Below, piece after piece: positions 26,639-36,593 of a DNA stretch of 51,428 nt. The stretch's first letter is position 1. Each line of letters starts with the position of its first letter. The position numbers and the translations under genes were made by a program. The notes below the pieces were generated by a model, which did no database searches, had not been told where the DNA came from, and saw only the letters and a list, made by a program, of their open reading frames with translations. This DNA comes from Planctomycetota bacterium (GTDB lineage: Bacteria > Planctomycetota > Phycisphaerae > UBA1845 > UTPLA1): positions 1 through 51,428 of the forward strand of contig JADJRI010000035.1 in the NCBI GenBank assembly GCA_016712275.1, in the 5' to 3' direction.

Positions 26639-27537
26639 TCAAGGCAGCACGCCGTTCTTTTTAAGGAAGTTCTCGATTTCCTTCGGATAACGATCGAGAT
26701 TTTTGTCGCCAGGGAAATCGTTGTGGCTGCAATCATATTCGATGTAGGTGCAGTTTTTTGCCAGTTTGCTGAGCTCCGCCCCTGATCAACCGGCACAATG
26801 TTGTCGTGCGTGCCGTGATGAATCAGCACCGGCACGTCGAGTGTCGGCAGCACGCGGTCGGTATCGAAGGTGCTTCTCAGCAGGAAGGGCGGGGCCAAAT
26901 AGCGCTTGGCATAGGTGCGTAGGCTTGTGAAACTGGAGCCGAGAATCAGCGCCTTCGGCTTGCGCCGCGCGGCCAGTTGCGCCGCCACGCCGCCGCCCAT
27001 CGAGCGGCCATGAATGACGATGCGATTCTTGTCGACGTCCGGCCGCTTCATGGCTTCATCAAGGAAGTACACGGCGTCGTCTACCAGCGCCGATTCACTG
27101 GGCTGGCCGCCGGATCGGCCGTAGCCGCGAAACTCGGGGAGCAGGACGGAGCAGCCCATCGCGCGATAGGTTTCAATCGGGTATTCCTGCGAGTCAATGA
27201 TCTCTGCGTTGCCATGGAAATAGATGACGAGCGGCGAGGGTGTGCCAGTTCGGGCCGTCTGGCAGGGGATGAACCATGCGATGACTTTTTCGCCGCCGCC
27301 GATGTCGCGGGTAAGGACCGTCGTGGAGTTGTCGTATTTCTCATTGGCACCGGGTTCGGGCGAGGCATAGTCGGGGAAGATGACCCATCGCTGGCCGATG
27401 ATCAGGAGGCCGAGATATACCGCATACATGATGGCAATGCGCTTGGCGATGTTGCCGGCGCGGCGTTTGAGGGAGGGTTTGGGCTTGGGATCGGAGTCGG
27501 TGGGCTGGCTGGTTGCGAGTGTGGCGTCGTCAGGCAT
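26639..27537 (-). CDS. Alpha/beta hydrolase, membrane-anchored, frameshifted
   Basis: About 299 residues. One N-terminal membrane helix (AIMYAVYLGLLIIGQRWVIF), then an alpha/beta hydrolase: YFHGNAEIID, EFRGYGRSGG, Ser in IHGRSMGGGVA, Asp in HHGTHDNIVP. The frame breaks at the CCCC near 26779-26782. The correct continuation is AELSKLAKNCTYIEYDCSHND, placing the catalytic His, and it ends KKNGVLP at 26639. BEM46-type hydrolases look like this; the substrate is unknown. It has a paralogue at 24.8 kb. Confidence 0.8.
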
Positions 27538-27633
27538 GGTGGTATGGTCGACAATTCCGTCGCCAGTGGCAAGTCTGTCCAGAAAACGGCCTGGTGTGGG
27601 GGCTTATCAATTGATCTACCCGGCCAATGTGTC

Positions 27634-27672
27634 GGAAGTGTGGAACAGGTCAGTGTAGTGCTCCACACTTCC
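27634..27672. repeat. 39-nt palindromic element, copy 2
   Basis: GGAAGTGTGGA and TCCACACTTCC are the ends of a 39-nt unit matching 20774-20812. G-C pairs in that copy are A-T pairs here. The inner stem has decayed. Confidence 0.7.
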
Positions 27673-27743
27673 GCGTGACTGTCGTCTTAGCCAACTTGGT
27701 TTATTGTGTTTCGCTCTACAGCAATTGCGACTTGCGGCGTTCT

Positions 27744-27770
27744 CCGTCCGGCACGGGGGCCGGACGCTAC
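27744..27770. repeat. GGCACGGGGGCC repeat, copy 1
   Basis: CGGCACGGGGGCCGGACGCTACG, with the stem GTCCGGC/GCCGGAC. The same 23 bases recur at about 39474-39496 with one stem mismatch. Confidence 0.65.
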
Positions 27771-27788
27771 GTAGAAAATCATACTGCC

Positions 27789-28604
27789 CTACGGAATGCC
27801 GACGATGTAGGCCGTCCAAGCCCCACAATTTTCGGCGCGTTCGGCCTTGCGGAAGATGCCGTCGCCTTCGCCGTTATTCATTGTACCTTCCCAGTAGGCC
27901 TCGGTTTCGCGGAAGCCTGCGGCTTTCATCGCATCGCGGATGCCGCCGAGTGTCCAGAGCCGCCAGTCGTAGGTGAACGCCTTTCGCATGCGCGTGCCGT
28001 CGGGAAAGTGGAAGTGAATGTGGCAGAGGGTTTCGTCGGTGAGGGGGTTGTATTCGGCCTGATCCCAGATGTAGGTGAAGCCTTCGCATTTGCGGGTGTC
28101 TTGCATCACTTTTTGAGAGTCGTAGCCGCCGTAGGCATCGACGACGAAGATGCTTTTGGGGGCGAGGGATTTACGAACTTTCGAGAAGTAGGCGATGAGT
28201 TCGACCGGCGACTTGAAGATGAAGTAGCTGAAGTTGAACGCGCCGACAATATGCATTTTCGGTTTGGTCACATCCAGTACGTTTTGATTCAGGATGTGGA
28301 CGCGCTTTTGCAGGGCGGGCTTTAGCTTCGAGAGATTGTGCTTGCGGCCCCAGTCGAGCGTGGGCTGGTCGAGGTCGATTCCCCATGCCTGGTTCTTCGG
28401 CCCGCGCTTGACCCAGTCGCAACTGATGAGAAAGGTGCCGCAGAAATCCTCACGGAAGAGCGTGGCCTCGACGCCGTAACGTTTTTTGTAGATTCGCCGG
28501 CAGAATGCGACTTCGGCATCGGGGGCCTGCACGGAATTTTGGTAGAGGATTTGTTTGTCGGCTGTGCGGGCGGTGTATTGGGGGCGAGGGGCTCGCTTTT
28601 TCAT
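27789..28604 (-). CDS. Class I SAM-dependent methyltransferase
   Basis: A 271-residue soluble methyltransferase. LFREDFCGTFLISCDWVKRG is a SAM-binding motif I variant, followed by WGIDLDQPTLDWGRKHNLSK and GAFNFSYFIFKS. The rest (SIFVVDAYGGYDSQKVMQD, HIHFHFPDGTRMRKAFTYDW) fits a small-molecule methyltransferase. The substrate is not recognisable. ATG at 28604. It stands 100 bp downstream of ileS on the same strand. Confidence 0.8.
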   Translation of the reverse strand: MKKRAPRPQYTARTADKQILYQNSVQAPDAEVAFCRRIYKKRYGVEATLFREDFCGTFLISCDWVKRGPKNQAWGIDLDQPTLDWGRKHNLSKLKPALQKRVHILNQNVLDVTKPKMHIVGAFNFSYFIFKSPVELIAYFSKVRKSLAPKSIFVVDAYGGYDSQKVMQDTRKCEGFTYIWDQAEYNPLTDETLCHIHFHFPDGTRMRKAFTYDWRLWTLGGIRDAMKAAGFRETEAYWEGTMNNGEGDGIFRKAERAENCGAWTAYIVGIP

Positions 28605-28704
28605 CTCGACTCCTGAGTTACTTCGCGTATGACGAAAGTCGAGAATGTAGCGAGTTCTCGTTTGGTTTCAATCGTACGATTTCTGTTATTTTCACGGGCA
28701 ATCT

Positions 28705-31700
28705 TCAAATTGCTTTAACATGCACCGACGCCAAATGACCGTCAAGGTCGGCGCTAATCGCCTCGACTCCCGCGATTGGTTGATTAAGAATCGAATCGGC
28801 CAGTGTCTCGCTGGCGATGTATTTTGCATGAGCATTGACGACCCTCGTCACATCCGCATCGCCGGTGATCGCGAGGTGGATGCGCTGCTCGTAGCGTAGA
28901 TTCAGGTTTTTGCGAACTTGTTGAATCTGGTTCACGAGATCGCGGGCGTAGCCTTCATTCAGCAGTTCCGGCGTGATGTGCGTGTCGAGCACGAGGATGC
29001 CGCAGCCGGGGACGCGTTCGGCCGCGTAGCCTTCGCGGGCGTGCAGCTCGATCATGAGTTCGTCGGGTGTCAGCTCAACATCCTGGCCGTCCACATTCAT
29101 GTGGTAGGTGCCTTGCGCCTCCATCTGCCGGACGATTTCGTCGGGGTTCGGATGCTTGGCGAGCAGGCCCTTGATTTTCGGGGCGAGGGGGCCGTGCTTG
29201 GGGCCGATGATCTGGAAATTGGGCTTGACCTGATAGTTCACATATTTGTCGATTTGGGCGTTGGTGACGTGCTCGATGTGCTTCACGTTGAGTTCGTCGC
29301 GGATGATGTCGTCGTATCGCTTCACGACTTCGGCATTGCGATGGAAGAGCTCGATCGCGCCGAGCGGTTGGCGCACGCGCAGCTTGCTGGCCGAGCGGGC
29401 GGCGCGGCCGCAGGAGACGAGTTGGCGGACCATTTCGATTTCTTCGTTGAGTTTGGCGTCGACCTGTGCTTCCTCAGCTGCGCGCGTGTCGGCCGTGACG
29501 GGATAGTCGCAGAGATGCACGCTTTCCGGCGCGGATTTATCATGCGAGCGGACGAGGTTCTGGTACATCGATTCCGCGATGAACGGCGTGAACGGGGCGA
29601 TCAGCTTTGTCGTGGTGACGAGGCAGTGGTGAAGCGTTTCATAGGCCGCGCGCTTGTCGGCGTCCATTTCTGTTTTCCAGAAGCGGTCGCGGCTGCGTCG
29701 GACGTACCAGTTTGAGAGGGCGTCGACGAAAGCGATGAGCGCGCGGGCGGCGGAATAATTGTCGTAGGCTTCCATGGTGTCGTAGACGCGCAGACAGGTA
29801 CTGGCGAGTTCGCTGCGAATCCAGCGGTCGAGCGGGTTGGCATTTGCGGCTCCGACCGCTTCCTGACGGCGCGGCTCTGTTCGAGTCGCTGCGCGACGGG
29901 GTCCACTTGTCGATGTTCGCGTAGATCACGAAGAAGCTGTAGCAGTTGTAAAGGCGGATGATGAATTCGCGCTGGCCTTCGGCGATGGCGGCTTCCTGGA
30001 AGCGGATGCTGGTCCAAGGGGTCTGGCCGCTGAAGAAGAGCCAGCGCATGGCGTCGGAGCCCTCTTTGTCGAAGATGTAGGTCGGCTCTTTGTAGTTCTT
30101 TTTGCTCTTCGACATTTTGAGGCCGTCCTCGCCCATGAGGAGGCCGAGGACGATGCAGTTGTGGAAGGGGTGGGGATATTCGAGGGATTGTTGATGCGGG
30201 ATGGGCTCCCGTTGTCCAGCTGCCGGGGGGGGGCGGGGGGGGGGGGGGGGGTGTTGATTTCTTGGGCGTGCCGTGCTAGCGGGGGGGCGCGGGGGCCCCC
30301 CCCCCCCGGGGGGGTTTTTCGGGGGGGAAAGGGGGGGGGGGGGGGGGGGGGCGGGCCCCGCGGCGCGGGGGGGTCCCCTCCGGGGCCCCCGCGGGGGGGG
30401 GCGGGGGGCCGCCCCGGGGCCCGCCCCGGGTCCCGGGGCCCCGGTTTCCCGTTTCCAAGGGAAGGGAAGAGGGACACCCCCCCCCGCCCCCCCCCGGGCG
30501 GCGGGTTGAAGTCCCGGGCCTGCGGGCGTCCTCGCACTCTTTTCTTGCGACGCCGTTCCTGCCGAAGAGCATGACGCTAATCGCTGTCAGCGAATAGAAC
30601 CAGCCTCGGGTCTGGTCGAGGGCTTCCGAGATGAAGTCGGCCGGGAACTGGTTTGCGAACATTTCCTTGTTCGCATGCGGAAAGCCCCATTGGGCGAAGG
30701 GCATGGCGCCGGAGTCGTACCAGCAGTCGATGACTTCGCGCGGACGAGCCGCCCCGTGAGGAGCGGCCCCCCACGGCGCGGCTCTGTATAGGACTCGCTG
30801 CGTGAGTGTCGCATTTGTGGCACGCATAGGTGATTGCGTCGATGTAGGGTTTGTGGACCTTCAAGTGATCAGAGAGTGAAGGCTCGTTTTTCTTAGCGTT
30901 TTCCCAGACTTCCAACCCCGCAACGCCCGGTTTGGCGACGAGCGCGTCGTAGGAATCGACGGCTTCCATCTGGCCGCACGATTCGCAGACCCAGATCGGC
31001 AGCGGCGTGCCCCAGTAGCGTTCGCGCGAGAGCGACCAGTCGACGTTTGATTCGAGAAACTTACCGAAGCGGCCGCCCTTGATGTGGTCGGGCAGCCAGT
31101 TGATGTGCTCGTTGTTGGCGAGCATGTCGTCTTTGAATTGCGTTGTGCGGATGAACCAGCTCTTGCGCGGATACTGGATGAGCGGGTCTTGATCGGCTCG
31201 CCAGCAGAATGGATAGTCGTGGCGGTATTGCTCTTGGTGGAGCAGCACCGGAATATCAACAGTCGCGCTGTAGGCTTTTTTCTCCTTCAGTTCGCGGACG
31301 ATGTCCTTGTCGCATTCTTTTACCCAGCGACCTTTGTAGGGCGGGGCATCGTCGGTGAATTTGCCGTTGGGTGCGACGGCGCAGAGGAGGGGAACGCTGT
31401 CGGGATTCTTGAAACGTTTGCGTTCCTGTTGGAGCAGGTCGTAGTCCACTTCGCCGAAGGCCGGCGCTTCGTGGACGAGGCCGGTTCCGCTGTCGAGTGT
31501 CACGAAGTCGGCATGGAGGACGCGCCAGAGGACGTAGGGCATGGCCGCGTCGCTGTTGAGCGGTGCGCGGAAGTCGCCTAGGGGGATGCCGGGTTCGGCG
31601 TGGGTGACGAGATCGCGGGCCGGGCGTTTACGGTAATAATCAAAGGGCGGCTTATAGCTGAGGCCGACGAGATCCGCGCCTTTCACGGTCTTTTCGATTT

Positions 31701-32580
31701 TCCAAGATTTCTTTTTTGCCTTTTTGGCGATCTGCTCAACGAGGGCGGCGGCAAAGATGAGACGTTCGCCGGTTTCTTCGTCGTGAACGATGGCGTAGTC
31801 GAAGTCATTGTGTACCGCGGCGAAGGTGTTGCTGGAGAGTGTCCACGGGGTTGTGGTCCAGACGAGGAAGGAGGCGTTGATCTTGCTGTCGCCTTGGTCT
31901 TGCGGACCGGGGCTAAACAGGGATTTTGCGCGGCCGTCCATTACAATCGGGAATCGCACGAACACGCTGGGATCATCGACTTCGCGATAGCCTTGGCCGA
32001 CTTCGCCAGATGACAGTGCTGTGCCACCCTGCGCCCACCACCAGACAATCTTGTGGCCCTGATAGAGCATGCCCGCGTCGAAGAGCCGTTTCAGGCTCCA
32101 CCAGACGCTTTCGATGTAGCTTTTGTGATAAGTGACGTAGGCTTCTTCCAAATTCACCCAGAAGCCCAATCGCCGCGTCAGCGTTTCCCATTCCTTTGTG
32201 TAACGAAAGACGCTTTCAAGACACTTGCGATTGAACGGCTCAACTCCATACGCCTCGATGTCTTCCTTCGAGTGAATGCCAAGCTCTTTGCACACCTCCA
32301 CCTCGACCGGCAGCCCGTGCGTGTCCCAACCGCCCTTGCGCAGGCAGTAGTGGCCGGTCATGGTTTTGTAGCGGGGGAAGAGGTCTTTCATCGCCCGCGT
32401 GAGGCAGTGTCCGGGGTGGGGCAGGCCGTTGGCGGTGGGGGGGCCTTCGAAGAAGACGAAGGGTTTGCCGCCCTTGCGGGCTTCGAGCGATTGATCGTAA
32501 ACGCGATGGTCCTCCCAGAATTGGAGGGTTTCTTTTTCCATCGCGGGGAAGTCGAAGTTGGAGGGGAGTTCGTTGAACAT
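28705..32580 (-). CDS. ileS: Isoleucyl-tRNA synthetase, broken by a poly-G block and shifts
   Basis: Charges tRNA-Ile. From the ATG at 32580: the HIGH-type site PPTANGLPHPGH, editing domain (TTTPWTLSSNT, DSGTGLVHEAPAFG), WSLSRERYWGTPLPIW, VIDCWYDSGAMPFAQWGFPH, KMSKS in GLKMSKSKKNY, the anticodon-binding region (SNWYVRRSRDRFWK) and the long C-terminus of the eukaryote-like bacterial type. The frame changes at C6 30767-30772, is lost in unreliable G/C sequence at 30217-30490, resumes before YPHPFHNCIVLGLLMGEDG and changes again around 29850-29900. Two REP-like inserts lie inside the gene. The gene is essential, so the low-complexity block and the shifts are probably artefacts. Confidence 0.9.
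29846..29896 (-). repeat. REP-like insert in ileS, copy B
   Basis: Contains ACGGCGCGGCTCTGT followed by GAGTCGCTGCGCGA, shared with copy A at 30747-30807. It encodes a Ser/Arg/Ala-rich stretch between YANIDKWTP and NPLDRWI that other IleRS proteins lack. Confidence 0.6.
30217..30490. other. Unreliable poly-G/C sequence inside ileS
   Basis: About 270 bp consist almost only of long G runs with C runs. IleRS coding sequence stops on one side and resumes on the other, only about 10-20 residues later by homology. One flank contains GGAAACGGGAAACCGGG-like tandem text. This looks like low-quality or mis-assembled sequence over a repeat, not biology. Confidence 0.75.
30747..30807 (-). repeat. REP-like insert in ileS, copy A
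   Basis: Palindromic GAGCCGCCCCGTGAGGAGCG next to CACGGCGCGGCTCTGT and ACTCGCTGCGTGA. It lies between YACHKCD and EVIDCWYDSG and adds about 20 residues at the spot where IleRS normally has a short zinc-ribbon-like link. Confidence 0.65.
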
Positions 32581-32684
32581 TTTTTGTTTCGAGTTACGAG
32601 TTATGACCTTCTGTCGAGTGTTCGTTGGGCCGTGTGGCCGACAATGCGAATCGGCATCACCATTCGTTTATCGTCGGGGAATTG

Positions 32685-33236
32685 TCACATTCCTTCAAGC
32701 TGCATACGCGTTATTTCGTATTGCACAACATTCTCTTCCCCGCCATGACCGGTTGTTGAATTTGTCACCAGCGTATAGTCGCATTTTTCAATAACGCGGA
32801 TCGACGCCGTCAGATCCGGCAGCGTTTCTGCGACGATGCGCTGAACCCTCTTATCGAGAAAGGCCCATTGGGTCAACGTGCGGACGGCCTCGGTGGCGTA
32901 GCCTTTGCCATGGTGGGCATCCAAAAGGGCATAGCCGATGTCGAGACGACCGTCGACCGGCGGCCCTTTGAAGCCGACGAATCCGATTAACAGATGTTTT
33001 TCGCGAAGCACGACATACAACGCCAGGGCGCTGGCAAAGCTGACTGACCCTTCAACCATTTCGACCAGCTTGTCCTGTGCATCCGCCATGATCGGCGGAG
33101 GCCAGTCGGGGGGCACGTGCGCATCCAGCGACTGAGCAAAAGTCGAATGATCGCCGCTCGCCGCGGCACGGGCCATTTCGACCGATGCGCCGACAAGCGT
33201 GAGCCTCGGCGTTTTGATGGTTTGCCTTGTGGTCAT
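32685..33236 (-). CDS. GNAT-family N-acetyltransferase (RimJ/RimL-like)
   Basis: A 183-residue acetyltransferase. It starts TIKTPRLTLVGAS, as RimJ/RimL-type enzymes do. The acetyl-CoA loop is DIGYALLDAHHGKGYATEAV, followed by AFLDKRVQRIVAETLPDLTAS and VIEKCDY. The ATG overlaps the stop of the MATE gene (ATGA), so the two are cotranscribed. Such enzymes acetylate protein N-termini or small amines; no specific substrate can be read. The pairing with a multidrug exporter hints at detoxification, which is inference only. Confidence 0.85.
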   Translation of the reverse strand: MTTRQTIKTPRLTLVGASVEMARAAASGDHSTFAQSLDAHVPPDWPPPIMADAQDKLVEMVEGSVSFASALALYVVLREKHLLIGFVGFKGPPVDGRLDIGYALLDAHHGKGYATEAVRTLTQWAFLDKRVQRIVAETLPDLTASIRVIEKCDYTLVTNSTTGHGGEENVVQYEITRMQLEGM

Positions 33237-34708
33237 GGCATCGCACCTGCTGTTTCTGCCAGTGCTTCGGCGTTTGACTCGGCCATTGGGTGGTCGTTTT
33301 CAGGCAGCACTTTGTTTTTGAAGAGGTTGATTCGCCGCCACGCGCCGCCTTCAAACCGCCGCCAAAACAGGATACCCAGGATCGTAATATAGAGCGTACA
33401 CATCATCCAGGGTCCGTGATGTTTCCAATGGGGCATCTGGGTGGCCATCATATAGCCACCGGAGAGGAAGACCGTCCAGCAAAGTATGACAACGACAATC
33501 GCCGGCCAACGGGTGTCGCCGGCCCCGCGCAGCGCGTTGATGTAAATGATGCACAGCGCATCCGACACTTGAAACAACGCCGCCCACAACAAGACCCCGA
33601 CACCGGCCTCAATGACCGCCGTATCGGTAGAGATAAAGCTCACCAGAAACCCGGGAATCGCGAGAAAAATGAGGCCGATGAATCCCATGTACGTGACGCA
33701 AACAAGCAGCGCGCCGCGGGTTTTTTGCCTTGCAATCTCCGGCTTTCCTTCGCCGATCGCGTGGCCCACAAGGGTGCAAAGCGCGATACCCACGCCGATC
33801 GCGGGCATGAAGGCAATGTGCATGTATTGCATACCGATATTGGATGCCGCGAGCGTGGCAGTTCCGAACTTTTGCATGATGACTGCAAAGAACAGGAACC
33901 AGGCACCGATATCGAGCATCCATTGAATGCCGGTCGGTCCGCCAACATTGACGAGGCCGCGAAGTTTCGACGCATCGAATCGCCATGTGTCGCGCGTGCG
34001 GTAGTTCTCGTGAAATTCCTTTGATAGAAACACAATGGCAAGAATGCCGACGCGCAGCGCCCAACCCAGAAGGGTAGCAATGGCCGCTCCCTGGACTCCC
34101 ATAGCGGGCAGGCCGAACTTTCCAAATATCAGCAGATAATTCCCAACGACATTGCACACCAGCGCGGCAATGATGGCTTTGAGCGCGACGCCCGGCTTCT
34201 GGACGCCGTTAAAGAAGCCCTCGAGGCCGGCGCAGGCCACGCCGAAGGGAAGCGACCACAAAGCGACACGACAGTATTCGGCCTGTAATTTCTGGACTTC
34301 TTCCGGCGCCAATCCACGCCCACGTTGAATCGGAAACGCGGGTCATAATAAAGGCCAGCGGCACCATCAGCATCGCGATATAGATCGACTGCCATGTATA
34401 TGCCGAAGCGTTCTCGCGCTCGCCTTTTCCCAACGATTGAGACGCGAAGGTCTGCACGCTGGTCACGATGCCCATGCCGGCGCACAGACCGGTGAAGACG
34501 AACATGGTGGCCGGACTGATGGCGGCGGTTGCGGCGGTCCCGAGAAAGGAAACCTGGTAAAATCGGCGAAACCCATGAGCATGCGCGACAGGGTGATTCC
34601 GATGATCGGCGCTGCCAGCACGAGAAGGGAGCGAATGTCCGCCCACAGGTGCGGGCGGCCGTTCTGCAAGTCATGTGCAATGTTGTCTGATGAAGTTTGC
34701 ATCGTCAT
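33233..34708 (-). CDS. MATE-family multidrug/Na+ antiporter, two frameshifts
   Basis: Joining three frames gives about 490 residues with about 12 membrane helices. The start is MTMQTSSDNIAHDL, then LLVLAAPIIGITLSRMLMGF. A shift near 34555 leads to LGTAATAAISPATMFVFTGL, and a second near 34325 leads to GLAPEEVQKLQAEYCRVALW. The N-half PFGVACAGLEGFFNG and C-half VGIALCTLVGHAIGEGKPE show the MATE two-fold pattern. It exports cationic compounds against Na+ or H+ in characterised members. The stop overlaps the GNAT start. The ATG at 34708 lies just after the nifU-side terminator. Confidence 0.85.
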
Positions 34709-35032
34709 CGTTCACAAATCTCAAGAATAGCCAGCGACGAATTCGGAAAAGAAAAAAAGCCCCGGAAACTTGAGGTTTCCTGGGGCTTTGTGGGATCTTT
34801 GAATCAGTGATCACACGCTAGACCGAGGAAAACCTCCATGCATACGCAACCGGATCGATAATTCCGATCGGCGGCGTTTTTGTCTTCAAATTGTCGGTCT
34901 GGTTTGTGATCACAGTTTGTCTCGTGTCCAATCTTCGGGCTGAATTCCCCGCGACGGTCGCCAAGGATCGAGATAATAGGCTCGGTTAATAATCCGGTCA
35001 AATCGGCATCGAACCGCTGATTGGACAAGAAA
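34709..35032. other. Intergenic stretch with terminator, no convincing gene
   Basis: Holds the terminator at 34752-34789 and about 240 bp between it and the NifU-like stop. A 74-codon open frame from a TTG at 35028 has no ribosome site and no recognisable family, so it is not called. Confidence 0.5.
34752..34789 (-). terminator. Terminator downstream of the NifU-like gene
   Basis: AAAGCCCC-GGAAAC, a TTGA loop and GTTTCC-TGGGGCTTT. On the minus strand it runs into seven T residues. Confidence 0.8.
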
Positions 35033-35284
35033 TCAAGTGCAGATAACCTCGGTCACTTCCGGAACATTGTCCCTGAGGGATTGTTCGACACCCATCTTCA
35101 GCGTCACCGCGGCGGACGGACAGCCGATGCAGGCACCCAATAGCCGCACCTTGACCACGCCGTTTTCGAGTACATCGACCAATTCAATGTCCCCGCCATC
35201 GCTTTGTACGGCTGGACGAAGCTGGCGGATGATGTCGGTCACGTCGCCTCGTATTTCGTCTAGGGTTCGGGCGGTTTCGGCCAT
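35033..35284 (-). CDS. NifU-like iron-sulfur scaffold (C-terminal domain only)
   Basis: An 83-residue stand-alone Nfu domain. LRPAVQSDGGDIELVDV and the cluster-binding CxxC in GACIGCPSAAVTLKMGVEQ are the family signature. It likely carries a Fe-S cluster for transfer to apoproteins; radical SAM enzymes such as MiaB nearby are potential clients in general, not by linkage. AGGAGCC precedes the ATG. It has its own promoter and terminator, so it is monocistronic. Confidence 0.92.
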   Translation of the reverse strand: MAETARTLDEIRGDVTDIIRQLRPAVQSDGGDIELVDVLENGVVKVRLLGACIGCPSAAVTLKMGVEQSLRDNVPEVTEVICT

Positions 35285-35316
35285 GTGCGGCTCCTGTGCG
35301 GTTATTCAACTGAGTT

Positions 35317-35346
35317 AGTATAGCCGTAAAAAAAGCCTTGCGGCAA
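35317..35346 (-). promoter_or_regulatory. Sigma-70-type promoter of the NifU-like gene
   Basis: On the minus strand: TTGCCG (35346-35341), an 18-bp spacer and TATACT (35322-35317), about 33 bp before the ATG at 35284. Confidence 0.6.
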
Positions 35347-35353
35347 CAGGCTA

Positions 35354-35851
35354 TCAGCCGCCCAATCCGGGCTCGCTTTGAGACCATGTCCGTTGTCGAT
35401 CCGGGGGAATGGGCGAAAAGCGATCGACATTCAACTCACATTGCGGGACGACGGCGATGCAATAGGGACTGGCGGGCGCTAGCGAGCGCCCCGGTGGGGG
35501 CTGCTCGACGAAGGACTCGACCTTCAGGACACCCTTTTCGCGAAAGACGCGGTTGATGTGAACGCGATACTGATCGGATGGCACGCGTCCCAAAGTGACA
35601 ATAAGGAGCATCTCCCGCTCGAAATCGACGTCGATCGATTCAAGCGGCACTTTTGCATAGGTTGCAGCATCACGAACAACGAGCTGCATGGCCCGCGTTT
35701 CGTGCGAATGAACACGACTGACCTGATTGAGAATTGGCAGCGATTCTCCATCCGCGGGCAATTCGTGCAGGGAAGCGTTGGTGTCAATACATGCACCAGT
35801 TGCGGACACAAGAAAAAGGCACATGACGAGATTTCGCAGGGTGGCTTTCAT
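35354..35851 (-). CDS. PrcB-like lipoprotein
   Basis: About 165 residues. ATG at 35851 starts MKATLRNLVMCLFLVSATGA, with the following Cys as lipidation site. The C-terminal half (MLLIVTLGRVPSDQYRVHIN, then VLKVESFVEQPPPG and SPYCIAVVP) matches the protease-complex subunit PrcB C-terminal domain pattern: a turn after the first strand pair, then PPPG and SPY. In characterised systems this domain accompanies protease assemblies; here no protease adjoins it, so the role is open. It converges with no gene and is followed by the nifU promoter. Confidence 0.65.
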   Translation of the reverse strand: MKATLRNLVMCLFLVSATGACIDTNASLHELPADGESLPILNQVSRVHSHETRAMQLVVRDAATYAKVPLESIDVDFEREMLLIVTLGRVPSDQYRVHINRVFREKGVLKVESFVEQPPPGRSLAPASPYCIAVVPQCELNVDRFSPIPPDRQRTWSQSEPGLGG

Positions 35852-36013
35852 GTGATGATCGTAAAGTCCGCAGGGTGCGAATGCCATGCGTAAGGAGCGT
35901 GATTTGTTTGACCATCGCGAGTGTCTTCGATAACATTACTTGAGATAAGCAGTTAGAGTGGCAGTGGGATTGTTTGACTTTAGATTTTTGGCACAATTAC
36001 GTTCGTTTATTCC

Positions 36014-36593
36014 ATGCAACACAACTCGCGGCAACCGGCGGTGAAATATTTGATCGTGCTTGCGACCTTGGCGGGCGGATTCTACTTTGGATGGGGTGAC
36101 CTCCTGGGGGGATGCCGCCGAAATTAAGGCAAGGAGTCTCGCGGCCGAGCGAACGAATGACTCGAAATCCAAGAAGAAAACGCGCTCCGGCGCGTTGGCG
36201 GCCTCATCTGAAAATCGCAACCGTGCCATTCAGGCCATCCGGGATGGTCACTTTGATGAAGCTCGTTCGCTCATTCGTGCGGCCATCAAAGCGACGGACA
36301 GCACATCGTCGAAACACTCATGGCGAATTGTGGAGTCTGAATTGGAGTTTGGCATGAAGCAATATGCCATGTCCGGCCTCATCGCGATGCGCATTGTCAT
36401 CCTCACGCCTGAGAGCGAACAAGCCGGCGCCGCGTATTTCCGGGCGGGTCGCGCGTTTGAAAAGCTGGGGCGCAATGACAAGGCGATTGAGTTGTTCGAA
36501 GCGTGCGCGGCTCACCAGACATCGGGCGAGTCCTTAAAGAGGAAAGCCGAAAAGCGCATCGAGACGCTGAAAGCTGCGGGCGAGAAAGAATGA
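36014..36593 (+). CDS. Membrane-anchored TPR protein, frameshift in G6
   Basis: ATG at 36014 opens MQHNSRQPAVKYLIVLATLA, a signal anchor. The frame slips in the G6 run at 36106-36111 and continues as GDAAEIKARSLAAERTN. A Lys-rich linker precedes TPR-like helices: NRAIQAIRDGHFDEARSLI, AAYFRAGRAFEKLGRNDKAI and ELFEACAAHQTSGES. It is probably a scaffold facing the periplasm. Its stop overlaps the miaB start as ATGA, so the two are cotranscribed although no functional link is known. Confidence 0.7.

Noticed and set aside
30161..30574. Gly- and Pro-rich coding frames
   Set aside because: Translations of the unreliable poly-G/C block inside ileS.
34804..35028. 74-codon frame after the NifU-like gene
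   Set aside because: TTG start, no ribosome site, no recognisable family; lies between a stop and a terminator.
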